A stretch of DNA of 64,000 bases from Clostridiales bacterium DTU069 (GTDB taxonomy: Bacteria > Bacillota > Clostridia > DSM-8532), in the NCBI GenBank assembly GCA_001512485.1, contig LFRV01000040.1, positions 1 through 64,000 on the forward strand, in the 5' to 3' direction. Under the pieces are notes generated by a model. The model was not told the DNA's origin, did no database searches, and was given only the letters and a program-made list of their open reading frames with translations. Made by a program: the position numbers and the translations under genes. Below are positions 17,219 through 27,309 of the stretch, piece after piece (position 1 is the first letter of the stretch; each line of letters begins with the position of its first letter).

Positions 17219-18615
17219 ACCGCCCGAATTTTTTTTTCCTGAAGGAACATATTACCGATTTGATCAACATTCCCGGCGCCCATTGTAAGAATTAAATCGC
17301 CGGGTGAAGAATCCTGTATAAGACGATTTACAATATCGTTAAACGATGCGATATATACTGCGTTATTAGTAACACTGTTAATATTTTTTACGAGATTCGA
17401 TGCGTCCACTTTCCCGGTGTTTTTCTCCCTGGCCGCATATATATCCGTTATATAAACACGGTCGGCAAATGCAAAGGCTTTTGAAAACTGTTCCATAAGT
17501 TCCGATGTTCTTGAGTAAGTGTGCGGTTGGAACACACAAAGGATTTTTCCGTGAGTACAGCTTTTTGCAGCCTTTAGTGTTGCGACTATTTCGGTAGGAT
17601 GATGGGCATAATCGTCAACAACCCGTATCCCGTCAACCACTCCCTTATGCTCAAAACGGCGGCGCGGGCTTTTAAACCTGGCAAGTGTCTTCTTAACAAT
17701 ATCTACCGGAATATCGAGCAAATGGCATACGGCGAAACAGGCCAGGCTGTTCGAAACGTTATGCAAACCCGGTATTCCCAATTTCAAGCGGAATAAATTC
17801 TTTTTGTTGTGAACGACACTGAATGATGCAAAACCATTGTCGTCGAATGTAATTTTTCTTGCCGTCCAATTGGCTTCCGGGGAGGTTAATCCGTATGACA
17901 CTGCCCGTCGGCCAAGCTTTTTCATTATTAATGACACGCGCTCGTCATCGGCATTTCCGACAAAAAAGCCTTTTTGCTGTATTTGATCGGCAAAGCAGGA
18001 AAATGACAGCTGAATATGCTCTATATCGCGAAAATAATCGAGATGATCCGGTTCAATATTTAAAACAACCCCAACATAAGGCCTGAATTTCAGAAAACTG
18101 TCTTTATACTCGCATGCTTCCGTTACGAAATACCCGGATTTGCCGATGCGGGTGGTTCCGCCGATTGAATCCAGAATTCCGCCTATATGAACGGCAGGAT
18201 CTTTCTCTGCTTCAATAAGGCAGGAAGATATCATTGATGTCGTTGTTGTTTTCCCGTGGGTACCTGAAATCGCAATGCTGTATTCGTACATTTTCATAAT
18301 TTCGCCAAGCAGTTCGGCCCTTGATATTACCGGAATACCTTTACTTCTTGCCGCTTCCAGTTCAGGATGGTTGTAAGGCATTGCGGCGGTATAGACAACC
18401 AATTTCTGATTTGTTATATTTGATGGCTCCTGAATCAGTGAAATAGGAACATTTTTCATTTTTAACCGTTCCACATTGGGAGAATAATTAATATCGGAAC
18501 CTGTAACATTGATACCAAGACTCAACAGGATTTCAGACAGGCCGCTCATGCTTATTCCGCCTATGCCGACCATATGAACGGTATGGCCAATCAAATTTTG
18601 TAAAAGACTATCCAT
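17212..18615 (-). CDS. murC: UDP-N-acetylmuramate-L-alanine ligase
   Basis: 467 residues. It adds L-alanine to UDP-MurNAc, the first peptide step of peptidoglycan synthesis. The N-terminal Rossmann motif GIGGISMSGL (about 18-27), the P-loop GTHGKTTTTS (about 118-127) and the HPTEI region of the central and C-terminal domains are present. AGAGGT precedes the ATG. It sits opposite spoVG as in other clostridia, but purR, which often lies between them, is absent. Confidence 0.96.
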   Translation of the reverse strand: MDSLLQNLIGHTVHMVGIGGISMSGLSEILLSLGINVTGSDINYSPNVERLKMKNVPISLIQEPSNITNQKLVVYTAAMPYNHPELEAARSKGIPVISRAELLGEIMKMYEYSIAISGTHGKTTTTSMISSCLIEAEKDPAVHIGGILDSIGGTTRIGKSGYFVTEACEYKDSFLKFRPYVGVVLNIEPDHLDYFRDIEHIQLSFSCFADQIQQKGFFVGNADDERVSLIMKKLGRRAVSYGLTSPEANWTARKITFDDNGFASFSVVHNKKNLFRLKLGIPGLHNVSNSLACFAVCHLLDIPVDIVKKTLARFKSPRRRFEHKGVVDGIRVVDDYAHHPTEIVATLKAAKSCTHGKILCVFQPHTYSRTSELMEQFSKAFAFADRVYITDIYAAREKNTGKVDASNLVKNINSVTNNAVYIASFNDIVNRLIQDSSPGDLILTMGAGNVDQIGNMFLQEKKIRAVG

Positions 18616-18899
18616 AAATTATACCTCTGTTTCACCGCAAAAGGTTCTACACGTTCTATTATACCCAAATGCCCGGTATTTAACGCATTAACCGGAACTC
18701 AATAAGATTATACTATACATAGGGCGGTCAAACAATAGAAAGGCTTTTAAGCAGTTTGGTTTTTTCCTCTGCACGGATTTAAGCGGCATTATACTGGCTC
18801 CTTTTGTGTTTAATTCGGTCAATATTCATTATATGCATATGATATATTATATTTACATTCACATCTGCAATAAAAATTATGATATATTTTATAAAAAAA
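18616..18899. other. AT-rich divergent region murC/spoVG
   Basis: No open frame with a ribosome site is visible. On the minus strand TATAAT at about 18659-18664 preceded by TGGG could be an extended -10 for murC. The plus-strand side leads into the spoVG sigma-H promoter. Nothing else recognised. Confidence 0.4.
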
Positions 18900-18928
18900 G
18901 AAGGAATTTTTAAATTTATGGCGAATAA
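18900..18928 (+). promoter_or_regulatory. Sigma-H promoter for spoVG
   Basis: GAAGGAATT (18900-18908) fits the sigma-H -35 consensus RNAGGAWWW and GGCGAATAA (18920-18928) fits the -10 RNNGAATWW. AGGAATT and GAAT are 14 bp apart, the same as I recall for the B. subtilis spoVG promoter. Confidence 0.75.
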
Positions 18929-19028
18929 TACTCTATAACGGAAAATTTAGGTATTACTGTGCAGTTAACTTGCTGGAAGCCGATATTTTCCGTAACCACA
19001 ACATTAGGATACGGAAGGTGATACAGAG

Positions 19029-19340
19029 ATGGAGATTACAGACATCCGCATTAGAAGAATTGATTCGGAAGGGAAAATGAAGGCTGTTGTTTCAGTGACA
19101 TTCGACAATGAATTCGTGGTGCACGATATTAAAATTATTGAAAGTCAAAGTGGCCTGTTCATTGCGATGCCAAGCAGAAAAACACCGAGCGGAGAATTCA
19201 GGGATATAGCGCACCCGATTCATTCTGAAGCCCGTTCCACAATTCAATCCGCAATTCTTGAAAGATATCACACCATGCTGGTGGAAGAGGAAACAGGAGC
19301 AACAGAAGAAAAAGTTCCAATGGCTGAAACAGAAGAATAG
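19029..19340 (+). CDS. spoVG: Septation regulator / RNA-binding protein SpoVG
   Basis: 103 residues. SpoVG is a small nucleic-acid-binding regulator affecting septation, sporulation and envelope genes. The whole family signature is present: the N-terminal [40 protein letters not shown] and the A(R)STIQ helix. The tail after residue 88 is acidic. GGAAGGTGAT precedes the ATG. It is followed by its own terminator, then glmU in the standard order. Confidence 0.97.
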   Translation: MEITDIRIRRIDSEGKMKAVVSVTFDNEFVVHDIKIIESQSGLFIAMPSRKTPSGEFRDIAHPIHSEARSTIQSAILERYHTMLVEEETGATEEKVPMAETEE

Positions 19341-19357
19341 GTTTATAAGAAACAGAA

Positions 19358-19389
19358 AGGCACTTGCTGATTGTAAGTGTCTTATTTTT
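19358..19389 (+). terminator. Terminator after spoVG
   Basis: A hairpin with GGCACTT pairing to AAGTGTC (one G-U pair) around a 9-base loop, followed by TTATTTTTG. Confidence 0.6.
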
Positions 19390-19718
19390 GTCCGAAAATT
19401 AACATCAAGCATGGATGATTTTCAATTATTAAGGTTCTCATTCATCTGCCGGAATAACTGGGGAGAATGCCTGACTACACGTTATGCAGTGCTGGACAGA
19501 TGAAAGCGCGGTGAAGCGAAAACGGCACAGAGGCGGCATTACCGAATAAAAAAGGTGATTATTGAAATATTATATCAAACATGAGAGAATTATTATTGTC
19601 CGGTTTTGTTTTATTGGGTTTTTACAAAAAATATTAAATTATTTATGTTGTATTTTAACTCTTTATTTAATAGTATGCTGTATAATGGGTATATGGAAAC
19701 CGAAAGGGGTCTTCGTTA
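19390..19718 (+). other. spoVG-glmU intergenic leader region
   Basis: About 330 bp that become very AT-rich towards glmU. TATAAT at 19681-19686, 33 bp before glmU, is a plausible -10 but has no clear -35. Frames crossing here lack ribosome sites. No known riboswitch motif is seen. Confidence 0.35.
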
Positions 19719-21110
19719 ATGGAAGATGTTTATGCTGTAATCTTGGCTGCCGGAGCCGGAACAAGGATGAAATCCGAAAAAGCGAAAGTAACGCATGAAT
19801 TATGCGGGAAGCCAATGATTAATTGGGTTATAGATGCCGTTAAAGGAGCCGGTGTGACGGAAGTTATTGTTGTTACGGGTTACCAGGAGGAACAGGTGCG
19901 CAGCCGCATATCTGAAGATGTTATTTTTGCGAGCCAGAAAGAACAGCTTGGAACGGGACATGCGCTTATGCAGACCCTGCCGCTGCTTAACGACAAAAAG
20001 GGCTCATGCCTGGTTCTATGCGGCGATATTCCGTTAATTACCGCGCAAACATTGAGACATATGGTAAAAGATCATATACACAACGGCAGGGCTATGACAT
20101 TATTAACAGCCGTTGTAGAAGATCCTGACGGATATGGGCGTATTATTCGTGACAGCGGCGGAAATGCGTGCCGTATAGTCGAACATAAGGATGCCGATGC
20201 TGAACAGCTGAAAATTAAGGAAATAAACTCGGGGATATACTGTTATGACATTCAATGGCTTGTGAAGTCATTGAAAGGACTGGATAATAATAATGAGCAA
20301 AAAGAATATTACCTGACCGATACAATGGCTATAATTTATGAGAACGGCGGGAATATCGGCGCGATAATACTGGACAACCATGAGGAAATGCTCGGGATAA
20401 ACGACAGGGTCCAGCTCGCTGCTGCGGAAAGAGTATTAAACAGAAGGATAATAGAAAGGCACATGAAAAACGGGGTAACTTTTTTAATCCCCGATAGTTG
20501 TATTGTTGAAGAAAGTGTAAGCATCGGCCCCGATACGGTGATATATCCCGGCACAATACTGAAAGGTTCCACTTCAATTGACTCCAACTGTGTAATCGGT
20601 CCGAATTGCATGATATCCGACACGATGATAGGCAAAAATACTAAAGTAATCTGCTCGATTATAAGCGAAAGCCAAATCGGCGAACATACAACCGTAGGCC
20701 CGTTTGCTTATTTAAGACCCGGAAGCATCGTTGGGGAAAAAGTAAAAATCGGCGATTTTGTTGAAATAAAAAAATCCATAATCGGTGATGAAACGAAGAT
20801 ATCTCACCTGACATATGTAGGTGACGCCGAAATCGGAAAGAATGTTAATTTAGGCTGCGGCGTTGTTTTTGTTAATTATGACGGAAAGGTAAAAAATAAA
20901 ACAATCGTCGGTGACAACAGCTTTATTGGTTGTAATGTGAACCTAATATCCCCTGTCGAAGTTAAGCCTAATTCTTATATTGCGGCAGGCTCCACGATTA
21001 CCGAAGAAGTGCCGGAATATTCGCTTGCAATAGCCAGAAGCAGGCAAACAATTATAAAGGATTGGGTTATAAAAAGAGGAAGATTGCGCGGAAAAGAATC
21101 AGACAATTAA
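19719..21110 (+). CDS. glmU: Bifunctional UDP-GlcNAc pyrophosphorylase / GlcN-1-P N-acetyltransferase
   Basis: 463 residues. It makes UDP-GlcNAc from glucosamine-1-phosphate, acetyl-CoA and UTP for wall synthesis. The nucleotidyltransferase domain (about 1-230) carries LAAGAGTRMKS near residues 9-18. A left-handed beta-helix acetyltransferase domain follows (about 255-450), with hexapeptide repeats and the late NYDGKVKNKT segment. Length is normal. AAGGGGT lies about 10 bases before the ATG. It is followed by prs 35 bp later, as in Bacillus. Confidence 0.97.
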   Translation: MEDVYAVILAAGAGTRMKSEKAKVTHELCGKPMINWVIDAVKGAGVTEVIVVTGYQEEQVRSRISEDVIFASQKEQLGTGHALMQTLPLLNDKKGSCLVLCGDIPLITAQTLRHMVKDHIHNGRAMTLLTAVVEDPDGYGRIIRDSGGNACRIVEHKDADAEQLKIKEINSGIYCYDIQWLVKSLKGLDNNNEQKEYYLTDTMAIIYENGGNIGAIILDNHEEMLGINDRVQLAAAERVLNRRIIERHMKNGVTFLIPDSCIVEESVSIGPDTVIYPGTILKGSTSIDSNCVIGPNCMISDTMIGKNTKVICSIISESQIGEHTTVGPFAYLRPGSIVGEKVKIGDFVEIKKSIIGDETKISHLTYVGDAEIGKNVNLGCGVVFVNYDGKVKNKTIVGDNSFIGCNVNLISPVEVKPNSYIAAGSTITEEVPEYSLAIARSRQTIIKDWVIKRGRLRGKESDN

Positions 21111-21145
21111 ATTAATACAGAAAAATTACGGAGGTTAAAATAAAG

Positions 21146-22105
21146 ATGAACATTCAGGGAAAAGACATTAAAATATTCGCCGGAAATTCCAATATACCTC
21201 TTGCCCAGGAGATAGCGGCAAAAATCGGATTGCCGCTGGGAGAGTCAATTGTGGGACGTTTCAGCGATGGTGAAACAGCGATAAGCATTAATGAAGTTGT
21301 TCGTGGTTCCGATACTTTTATCATTCAATCCACATGCACGCCGGTGAACGATAATCTCGTGGAACTTTTAATACTGATTGATGCATTAAAGAGAGCGTCC
21401 GCGGGAAGGATTACCGCAGTCATACCATATTTTGGTTATGCAAGACAGGACAGGAAAGTAAAGGCAAGGGATCCTATTTCGGCAAAGCTTGTTGCGAATC
21501 TGCTTACCGTTGCAGGAGCAGACAGGGTATTGACAATGGATCTTCACGCTACACAGATCCAGGGTTTTTTTGACATTCCTCTTGATCAACTGATGGGAAC
21601 ACCGATTTTAGCGAAATACATGTCCGAGAAATTTACAAATCTCGATGATCTTGTTGTGGTATCGCCCGATATAGGAAGTGTTTCGAGATCAAGGAAGTTT
21701 GCGGAAAGGCTTGAAGTTCCGCTTGCGATTATTGATAAAAGACGTCCGAAGGCAAATGTATGTGAAATAATGAATATAATCGGGGATGTGCGCGGTAAAA
21801 AGGCTATTCTTGTTGATGATCTTATAGATACCGCAGGCACTGTAAAAACAGCATCGGAAGCGCTGATGGAAATGGGCGCGAGCGAAGTTTATGCCTGCTG
21901 CACTCACGGCGTATTATCGGGTCAGGCGATAGAACGGATAAAAAATTCGCCGATTAAGGAGCTTGTTATGTTAAATACGATTCCGCTTCCGAAAGAAAAG
22001 AGGTTGGACAACATAACGGTACTGTCCGTAGCGGATATCTTTGCTGAGGCAATTGAATGCATATACGGCAATATTTCCATTTCAACACTGTTCACTCAGC
22101 GTTAA
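21146..22105 (+). CDS. prs: Ribose-phosphate pyrophosphokinase
   Basis: 319 residues. It makes PRPP from ribose-5-phosphate and ATP, for purines, pyrimidines, NAD and histidine (the his operon lies at 46.6 kb). The family motifs are clear: GRFSDGE early, FGYARQDRK near residue 95, and the PRPP loop [10 protein letters not shown] near 221-230. GGAGG lies before the ATG. It is in the usual glmU-prs-pth order. Confidence 0.97.
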   Translation: MNIQGKDIKIFAGNSNIPLAQEIAAKIGLPLGESIVGRFSDGETAISINEVVRGSDTFIIQSTCTPVNDNLVELLILIDALKRASAGRITAVIPYFGYARQDRKVKARDPISAKLVANLLTVAGADRVLTMDLHATQIQGFFDIPLDQLMGTPILAKYMSEKFTNLDDLVVVSPDIGSVSRSRKFAERLEVPLAIIDKRRPKANVCEIMNIIGDVRGKKAILVDDLIDTAGTVKTASEALMEMGASEVYACCTHGVLSGQAIERIKNSPIKELVMLNTIPLPKEKRLDNITVLSVADIFAEAIECIYGNISISTLFTQR

Positions 22106-22197
22106 CGGGATTAATAAAGCACACATACATAGTTCTTCCAAATGCTCCTTTACTTAGCTGAAGTCACGTTCCGCTTTATCTTTAGGGAGGTTTTTTA

Positions 22198-22785
22198 ATG
22201 TTTGTAATTGCGGGGCTGGGTAATCCCGGAAGAGAATACGAAAGAACGCGTCATAATATAGGTTTTCAGTGCATTGATTATCTGTCTGCTCTTTACCGCA
22301 TACCTGTTTCTAAAATTAAGTTTAAATCATTGATAGGAGAGGGAATCATACAAGGGAAAAAGGTTATTCTCGCGAAACCGCAGACCTATATGAATAACAG
22401 CGGGGAGGCCATTAAGGCTATTGTGGATTATTACAAGGTTGATGCGGGCAATGTTGTGATCATATACGATGATGCCGACCTGGAACCGGGTGTTATCAGA
22501 ATACGGCCTAAGGGAAGTTCGGGGACGCATAATGGCATGAAATCAATCATATACCATATGCAGACCGACGAATTTCCGCGTTTCCGCATTGGTATCGGAA
22601 AGCCGCCGGAGAAAATGGACCTGGTTTCATATGTATTGGGCGTGTTCAGTGAGGAAGAACAGCGGATTATGAATGAGGTTATTGAAAGAACCGCGGCTGC
22701 CGTAGGGGATTTTCTGGCCGCAGGGATTGAAACGGCAATGTCAAAGTATAACTGTAAAAACAATAACGATAAGAATAATGATTGA
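22198..22785 (+). CDS. pth: Peptidyl-tRNA hydrolase
   Basis: 195 residues. It releases stalled peptides from peptidyl-tRNA. GLGNPGREYERTRHN (7-20) carries the catalytic histidine H19, and the later blocks KPQTYMNNSG and GGxGxHNG-like SSGTHNGMKS are present. GGGAGG precedes the ATG. The gene ends 13 bp before mfd, with whose start region it is probably cotranscribed. Confidence 0.96.
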   Translation: MFVIAGLGNPGREYERTRHNIGFQCIDYLSALYRIPVSKIKFKSLIGEGIIQGKKVILAKPQTYMNNSGEAIKAIVDYYKVDAGNVVIIYDDADLEPGVIRIRPKGSSGTHNGMKSIIYHMQTDEFPRFRIGIGKPPEKMDLVSYVLGVFSEEEQRIMNEVIERTAAAVGDFLAAGIETAMSKYNCKNNNDKNND

Positions 22786-22798
22786 ATCCGGAGCTTTT

Positions 22799-25700
22799 AT
22801 GAATATAAAACGATGGTACGAATGGAAAGAGATAAAAGAAATACAAAAAGATATTAATGAAGGCTCTTCAATTGCGATAAACGGCCTGTCCGATACACAG
22901 AGGCACCATCTTGTTTCTTCCTTAATTGAAGGTGTGGGGAAAAAAGCATTATATATTGCCGCAAACGATTTGCAGGCAAGGAAGGCGTTCCGTAACCTTG
23001 AAAGCCTGTTCGGGGAACGGGTTTACTATTTCCCGTTTCGCGAGAAAATGCTCTATGATGTTGAATCAAAAAGCCGCGAGCAGACGTTTCAAAGGATAGA
23101 ATGCCTCGGAAGACTGCTTGAAAGCGACTACACGGCTGTTGTTTTATCATGCGAATCAATTATTGATTATTATATGCCCCCTGATGAATTCAAATCTTAT
23201 TTTGTATCGTTAAAAGCGGGGGATACGGTCAATCTCGAAGAGCTCATACATCGCCTTGCCGCTGCCGGCTATGAAAGAGAGGAAATGGTTGAAGCAAGGG
23301 GTCAGTTTTCGGTAAGGGGAGGCATTATTGATGTTTTCCCGGTACAATACGAGAAGCCTGTAAGAATTGAATTGTTTGATATAGAAATTGATTCGATGCG
23401 CATATTTGATGTCGAAAGTCAGCGATCATATCAAAATGTTGAGCAAGTACGCATATTTCCCGCGAAAGAATTTGTTTTCACCGAAGAACAGGCACACAGA
23501 ATAACCGAAAGACTCGACGCGGAGCTAAATGAATATTTAAGCAGAATCAACGACAGGGATTTAACCGCATTGTTCAGATCCAATTTCGGCAGGTATGCCG
23601 AAAAACTTAAAAACAGCGGAAATTTCGCGGGAATAGATAAATTCATCCCATATTTTTATGATAGCAGGCATTCGATTTTTGAATACATTTGTTCAAACAC
23701 GGTTATATTTGTCGAGGATACGGAGCGTTTGAAACAAAGGCTGGAAAACGTTATAGAAGAACATGTGCAACAGTGTGAAATACTTATAGAAAAGGGTATG
23801 GTGCTTCCGGGAACATTTGATATGTATTTTAACCCGAAAACCTTATCTTCGCTTATCGGAAACATTCAGGCGGTATACCTTAACAGCCTTGACGAAGGGG
23901 AGAGCCTTGCCGGTATCCGCAGAAGCCATTTAATAACCGGAAAAAACATTGAACCGTACCGCGGCCATCTTGAACAACTAAAGAAGGATATAAAGAACTG
24001 GATAAGCGGTGAATATCAGGTTACGCTGCTTGCGTCAACGGATAAAAGAAAAAGCGGCCTTAAAGAATTGTTAGCCGAAGAGAATATAAATGTCTATTCC
24101 GACGAACCGCCGGGAAATATTCCATGTGTTATTGTAAGGCAGGGGCAGCTTGAAAACGGTTTTATATATCCGCAGATAAGATGGGCTGTCGTGACTGAAA
24201 GCGATATAATTTCAGCTGCCGTGAAAAAGCCGGAGATTAAAATTGAAGGTGCCCGGAAAATAAAGGCCTTTACCGATTTGAAAGTCGGAGACTATGTTGT
24301 TCACCAGATGCATGGAATAGGCTTGTATACGGGCATTGAAACACTAACTGTAGAAGGCGTTAAAAGGGAGTACCTGAAAGTTGAATACCGCGACGGTGGT
24401 TTTTTATATATTCCGGTAACCCAGATGGAGTTGATACAGAAATATATAGGTACGGAAGGAAGAACACCAAGACTGAACAAACTGGGCGGAACCGAATGGA
24501 TCAGGGAAAAGAAGAAGGTCAAGGAATCGCTGAAAGAACTTGCTGCCGACCTTATAAAGCTTCAGGCCGAAAGGGAAACGCGGAAAGGCTTTGCTTTCTC
24601 ACCCGATACCGTATGGCAAAAGCAGTTCGAAGACTTGTTCCCATATAATGAAACAAAGGATCAACTGCGGTGCGCTGAAGAGATAAAACGCGACATGGAA
24701 ACCGATAAAATAATGGATAGGCTCCTATGCGGAGATGTGGGATACGGAAAAACCGAAGTGGCGTTAAGAGCGGTATTCAAAGCCGCGATGGACGGGAAAC
24801 AGTCTGCGTTTCTTGTTCCGACTACTGTTTTGGCCTCACAACATTTTGACAATTTTAAAAGAAGGTTTGCCCCTTTCCCGATAACGGTTGAAATGCTAAG
24901 TCGTTTCAGGACGCCCAGCGAACAAAAAAGAATAATCAGGGGCTTAAAATCTGGGCTTATAGATGTTGTTGTCGGAACTCACAAACTTTTTAACAAAGAA
25001 GTGAAGTTTAAGGATCTTGGACTGCTCGTAATAGATGAAGAACAGCGTTTTGGAGTCGAGCACAAGGAAAAGATAAAAAGCATGTATCCGAGTGTGGATA
25101 TACTTACGCTGTCAGCAACTCCCATACCCAGAACACTTCATATGTCCCTTACGGGTCTGAGGGATATAAGTACTATTGAAGAACCGCCCGAGCAAAGATA
25201 TCCAGTGCAGACCTATATACTTGAATACAGGGATGATGTTGTTGAGGATGCGATTAAAAGGGAAATCGCAAGGGACGGGCAGGTTTTTTATTTATATAAC
25301 AGGGTAAAAGGGATCCAGGCGAAAGCCGCACAACTGCAGGAACTGGTGCCACAAGCCAAAATCGGGTATGCGCATGGTCAAATGAGTGAAAGACAGTTGG
25401 AGAAGGTCATCCTGTCATTTTTAAACAGGGAGTTTGACGTACTTGTGTGCACTACCATTATTGAAAACGGGATAGATATGCCGAATGTAAACACTATTAT
25501 AGTTGAAAACGCAAACAGGCTTGGGCTTGCGCAGTTGTACCAGTTAAGGGGAAGAGTCGGGCGTTCAAACCGCCTTGCCTACGCTTATCTGACATATCGA
25601 AAAGATAAAGTTCTTAATGAGATCGCGGAGAAAAGACTGAAAGCAATACGCGAATTTACCGAATTTGGTTCCGGTTTCAAAATAGCGATGAGGGATCTTC

Positions 25701-26290
25701 AAATAAGGGGTGCGGGAAATCTTTTAGGACCTGAACAGCATGGACATATGGAAGCCGTCGGATACGATACTTATATAAAACTTTTGGATGAAGCGGTTAA
25801 GGAACTGAAGGGACAAACCCATATCGAAGAGGAAAAAGAAGTTTTTGTGGAATTCAAAATGGACGCATACCTTGAAAAGACTTATATTGCCGATGAAAAA
25901 GCAAGGCTTGACATGTATAAGACAATAGCGGCTCTTGAAACCGAAGAAGAAGCCATTGATGTACGTGATGAATTGATTGACCGGTATGGCAATATTCCTG
26001 AAGCGGCTTCAAACCTTATAGATATCGCTCTTGTGAAAAACATGGCCGGAGAATGCGGCTTTAATATGATAAAACAAAAAGAGGATATGGTTGTTTTGTA
26101 TTTTGCGGATAAAAATAACCTGCCGCTTGCGCTGCTCAACGAACTGATCTCGAAAGAAAAAGGTAAATTGATGTTTTCGGCCGGAAAGAACCCGTACCTG
26201 TCATACAGGGTAAAAGGGACAAGTAACCGGGAAGCTCTTAACAATATTAAAATTCTGTTACAGGATATTCTGAAATTGAAGTCGGGCTAA
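22799..26290 (+). CDS. mfd: Transcription-repair coupling factor
   Basis: 1163 residues. Mfd displaces RNA polymerase stalled at DNA damage and recruits UvrA. The ATG at 22799 is chosen because CCGGAG is 5 bases upstream. UvrB-like domains occupy the N-terminal third. The RNA-polymerase-interacting domain begins near 490 (KVGDYVVHQMHGIG), the helicase P-loop GDVGYGKTE near 643, and the DEEQ box near 745. The C-terminal TRCF domain is complete. Confidence 0.97.
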   Translation: MNIKRWYEWKEIKEIQKDINEGSSIAINGLSDTQRHHLVSSLIEGVGKKALYIAANDLQARKAFRNLESLFGERVYYFPFREKMLYDVESKSREQTFQRIECLGRLLESDYTAVVLSCESIIDYYMPPDEFKSYFVSLKAGDTVNLEELIHRLAAAGYEREEMVEARGQFSVRGGIIDVFPVQYEKPVRIELFDIEIDSMRIFDVESQRSYQNVEQVRIFPAKEFVFTEEQAHRITERLDAELNEYLSRINDRDLTALFRSNFGRYAEKLKNSGNFAGIDKFIPYFYDSRHSIFEYICSNTVIFVEDTERLKQRLENVIEEHVQQCEILIEKGMVLPGTFDMYFNPKTLSSLIGNIQAVYLNSLDEGESLAGIRRSHLITGKNIEPYRGHLEQLKKDIKNWISGEYQVTLLASTDKRKSGLKELLAEENINVYSDEPPGNIPCVIVRQGQLENGFIYPQIRWAVVTESDIISAAVKKPEIKIEGARKIKAFTDLKVGDYVVHQMHGIGLYTGIETLTVEGVKREYLKVEYRDGGFLYIPVTQMELIQKYIGTEGRTPRLNKLGGTEWIREKKKVKESLKELAADLIKLQAERETRKGFAFSPDTVWQKQFEDLFPYNETKDQLRCAEEIKRDMETDKIMDRLLCGDVGYGKTEVALRAVFKAAMDGKQSAFLVPTTVLASQHFDNFKRRFAPFPITVEMLSRFRTPSEQKRIIRGLKSGLIDVVVGTHKLFNKEVKFKDLGLLVIDEEQRFGVEHKEKIKSMYPSVDILTLSATPIPRTLHMSLTGLRDISTIEEPPEQRYPVQTYILEYRDDVVEDAIKREIARDGQVFYLYNRVKGIQAKAAQLQELVPQAKIGYAHGQMSERQLEKVILSFLNREFDVLVCTTIIENGIDMPNVNTIIVENANRLGLAQLYQLRGRVGRSNRLAYAYLTYRKDKVLNEIAEKRLKAIREFTEFGSGFKIAMRDLQIRGAGNLLGPEQHGHMEAVGYDTYIKLLDEAVKELKGQTHIEEEKEVFVEFKMDAYLEKTYIADEKARLDMYKTIAALETEEEAIDVRDELIDRYGNIPEAASNLIDIALVKNMAGECGFNMIKQKEDMVVLYFADKNNLPLALLNELISKEKGKLMFSAGKNPYLSYRVKGTSNREALNNIKILLQDILKLKSG

Positions 26291-26405
26291 TAATTGATTA
26301 TAATGATATTATTCGCAGTTATGCTAAATTTGCTTAAGTGATACGAAATGTTATTGTTCACCGCCTGTTCCTGTTTTCAACACCGTGCTAAAAAAGGTGA
26401 AACCA

Positions 26406-27026
26406 ATGAATAAAAGGGTATCTATAATAATATTTGCACTAATTGTTATTGGGGCTTCAGTTGGTTATTATATATGGGAATCCGGCAGTTATGTCGCTAA
26501 AGTCGGAAACCATAAAATTTTAAACCATGAATATACCTTTTTTTTACGCACACAGAAAAAAAACGCTGAAGCGGAAGCAGGCGCATTCAGCGAGAAAGAG
26601 ATAAGGGAATTATGGGAGAGTCCAGCCGGCGGTGAAGATCCCGTTGCTATAATAATGAACAGGGCCCTCGAGAATGTAAAGGAATTCAAAATACAGCTAA
26701 TAATGGCCGAACGGGAGAATTTCAGACTGTCCGACAGCGAACTGAGCCAGATCCGCCAGTCCATCGATAACCTGTTGGATGACAGGGAATCCGCCAGCAT
26801 AATATTAAAAGATCTCGGTCTGAATCCGGCGCAGTATAAGGACATGATCATAAAGAGAAAACTTGTTGAGAAATACGTTGATAATTATTTGCGGACACAC
26901 AATGTTGAAATGTCCCAGTATATCGTAAAACTCGAAGAATGGAAAAACGATCCGGCGTTCAATCTCGTTAAGAACGAGAGAGTGCTTCAAAAAGTGACAA
27001 ATAAAAGCATGATTCTGCCAAAATAA
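26406..27026 (+). CDS. Membrane-anchored SurA/PrsA N-domain-like protein without PPIase domain
   Basis: 206 residues from ATG 26406 (AAGGTGA upstream). A single N-terminal membrane segment (about 5-23) is followed by GSYVAKVGNHKI, typical of the start of SurA/PrsA-type chaperones, and then by a mostly helical region. No parvulin-type isomerase motif is present, and the protein ends where that domain would begin. No lipobox cysteine is visible, so it is an anchored protein rather than a lipoprotein. Chaperone function outside the membrane is an inference from resemblance and from the usual prsA-like gene after mfd. Confidence 0.65.
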   Translation: MNKRVSIIIFALIVIGASVGYYIWESGSYVAKVGNHKILNHEYTFFLRTQKKNAEAEAGAFSEKEIRELWESPAGGEDPVAIIMNRALENVKEFKIQLIMAERENFRLSDSELSQIRQSIDNLLDDRESASIILKDLGLNPAQYKDMIIKRKLVEKYVDNYLRTHNVEMSQYIVKLEEWKNDPAFNLVKNERVLQKVTNKSMILPK

Positions 27027-27086
27027 GCATTTCGATAGAAGTTTTTCGTTCGTGTTACGCAAGTCATTTTATACAAGCATTCCATG

Positions 27087-27127
27087 AAAACCATACAGAT
27101 AAATTTCCTGCAATAAAGTGTGGTTTT
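27087..27127 (+). terminator. Terminator-like hairpin after the mfd operon
   Basis: AAAACCATAC pairs with GTGTGGTTTT (one G-U pair) around a 21-base loop; the T-run is part of the stem. Confidence 0.45.
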
Positions 27128-27239
27128 GTAAATATAAGGAGTGATTCCCTGAACTCCCTTTTAGCAGACTTTTTTTATGATTTTAATTTATACTCAGTAA
27201 AACCACGTTATGGCTGGCAACATTTATATTGGTATGTTT

Positions 27240-27269
27240 GCATAAAAACGACAGAATATATTCATAATA
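27240..27269 (+). promoter_or_regulatory. Sigma-G-type promoter for spoVT
   Basis: GCATA (27240-27244) and CATAATA (27263-27269) with an 18-bp spacer fit the sigma-G consensus GHATR and CATWHTA. SpoVT is a sigma-G regulon member in B. subtilis. Confidence 0.6.
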
Positions 27270-27309
27270 AGAACGGAAGATTTCTTAGGTTGAAAGGAGG
27301 CAACGGACC

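Noticed and set aside
19562-19798. A 78-codon frame across the glmU start
   Set aside because: It overlaps glmU in another frame and comes from an AT-rich promoter region.
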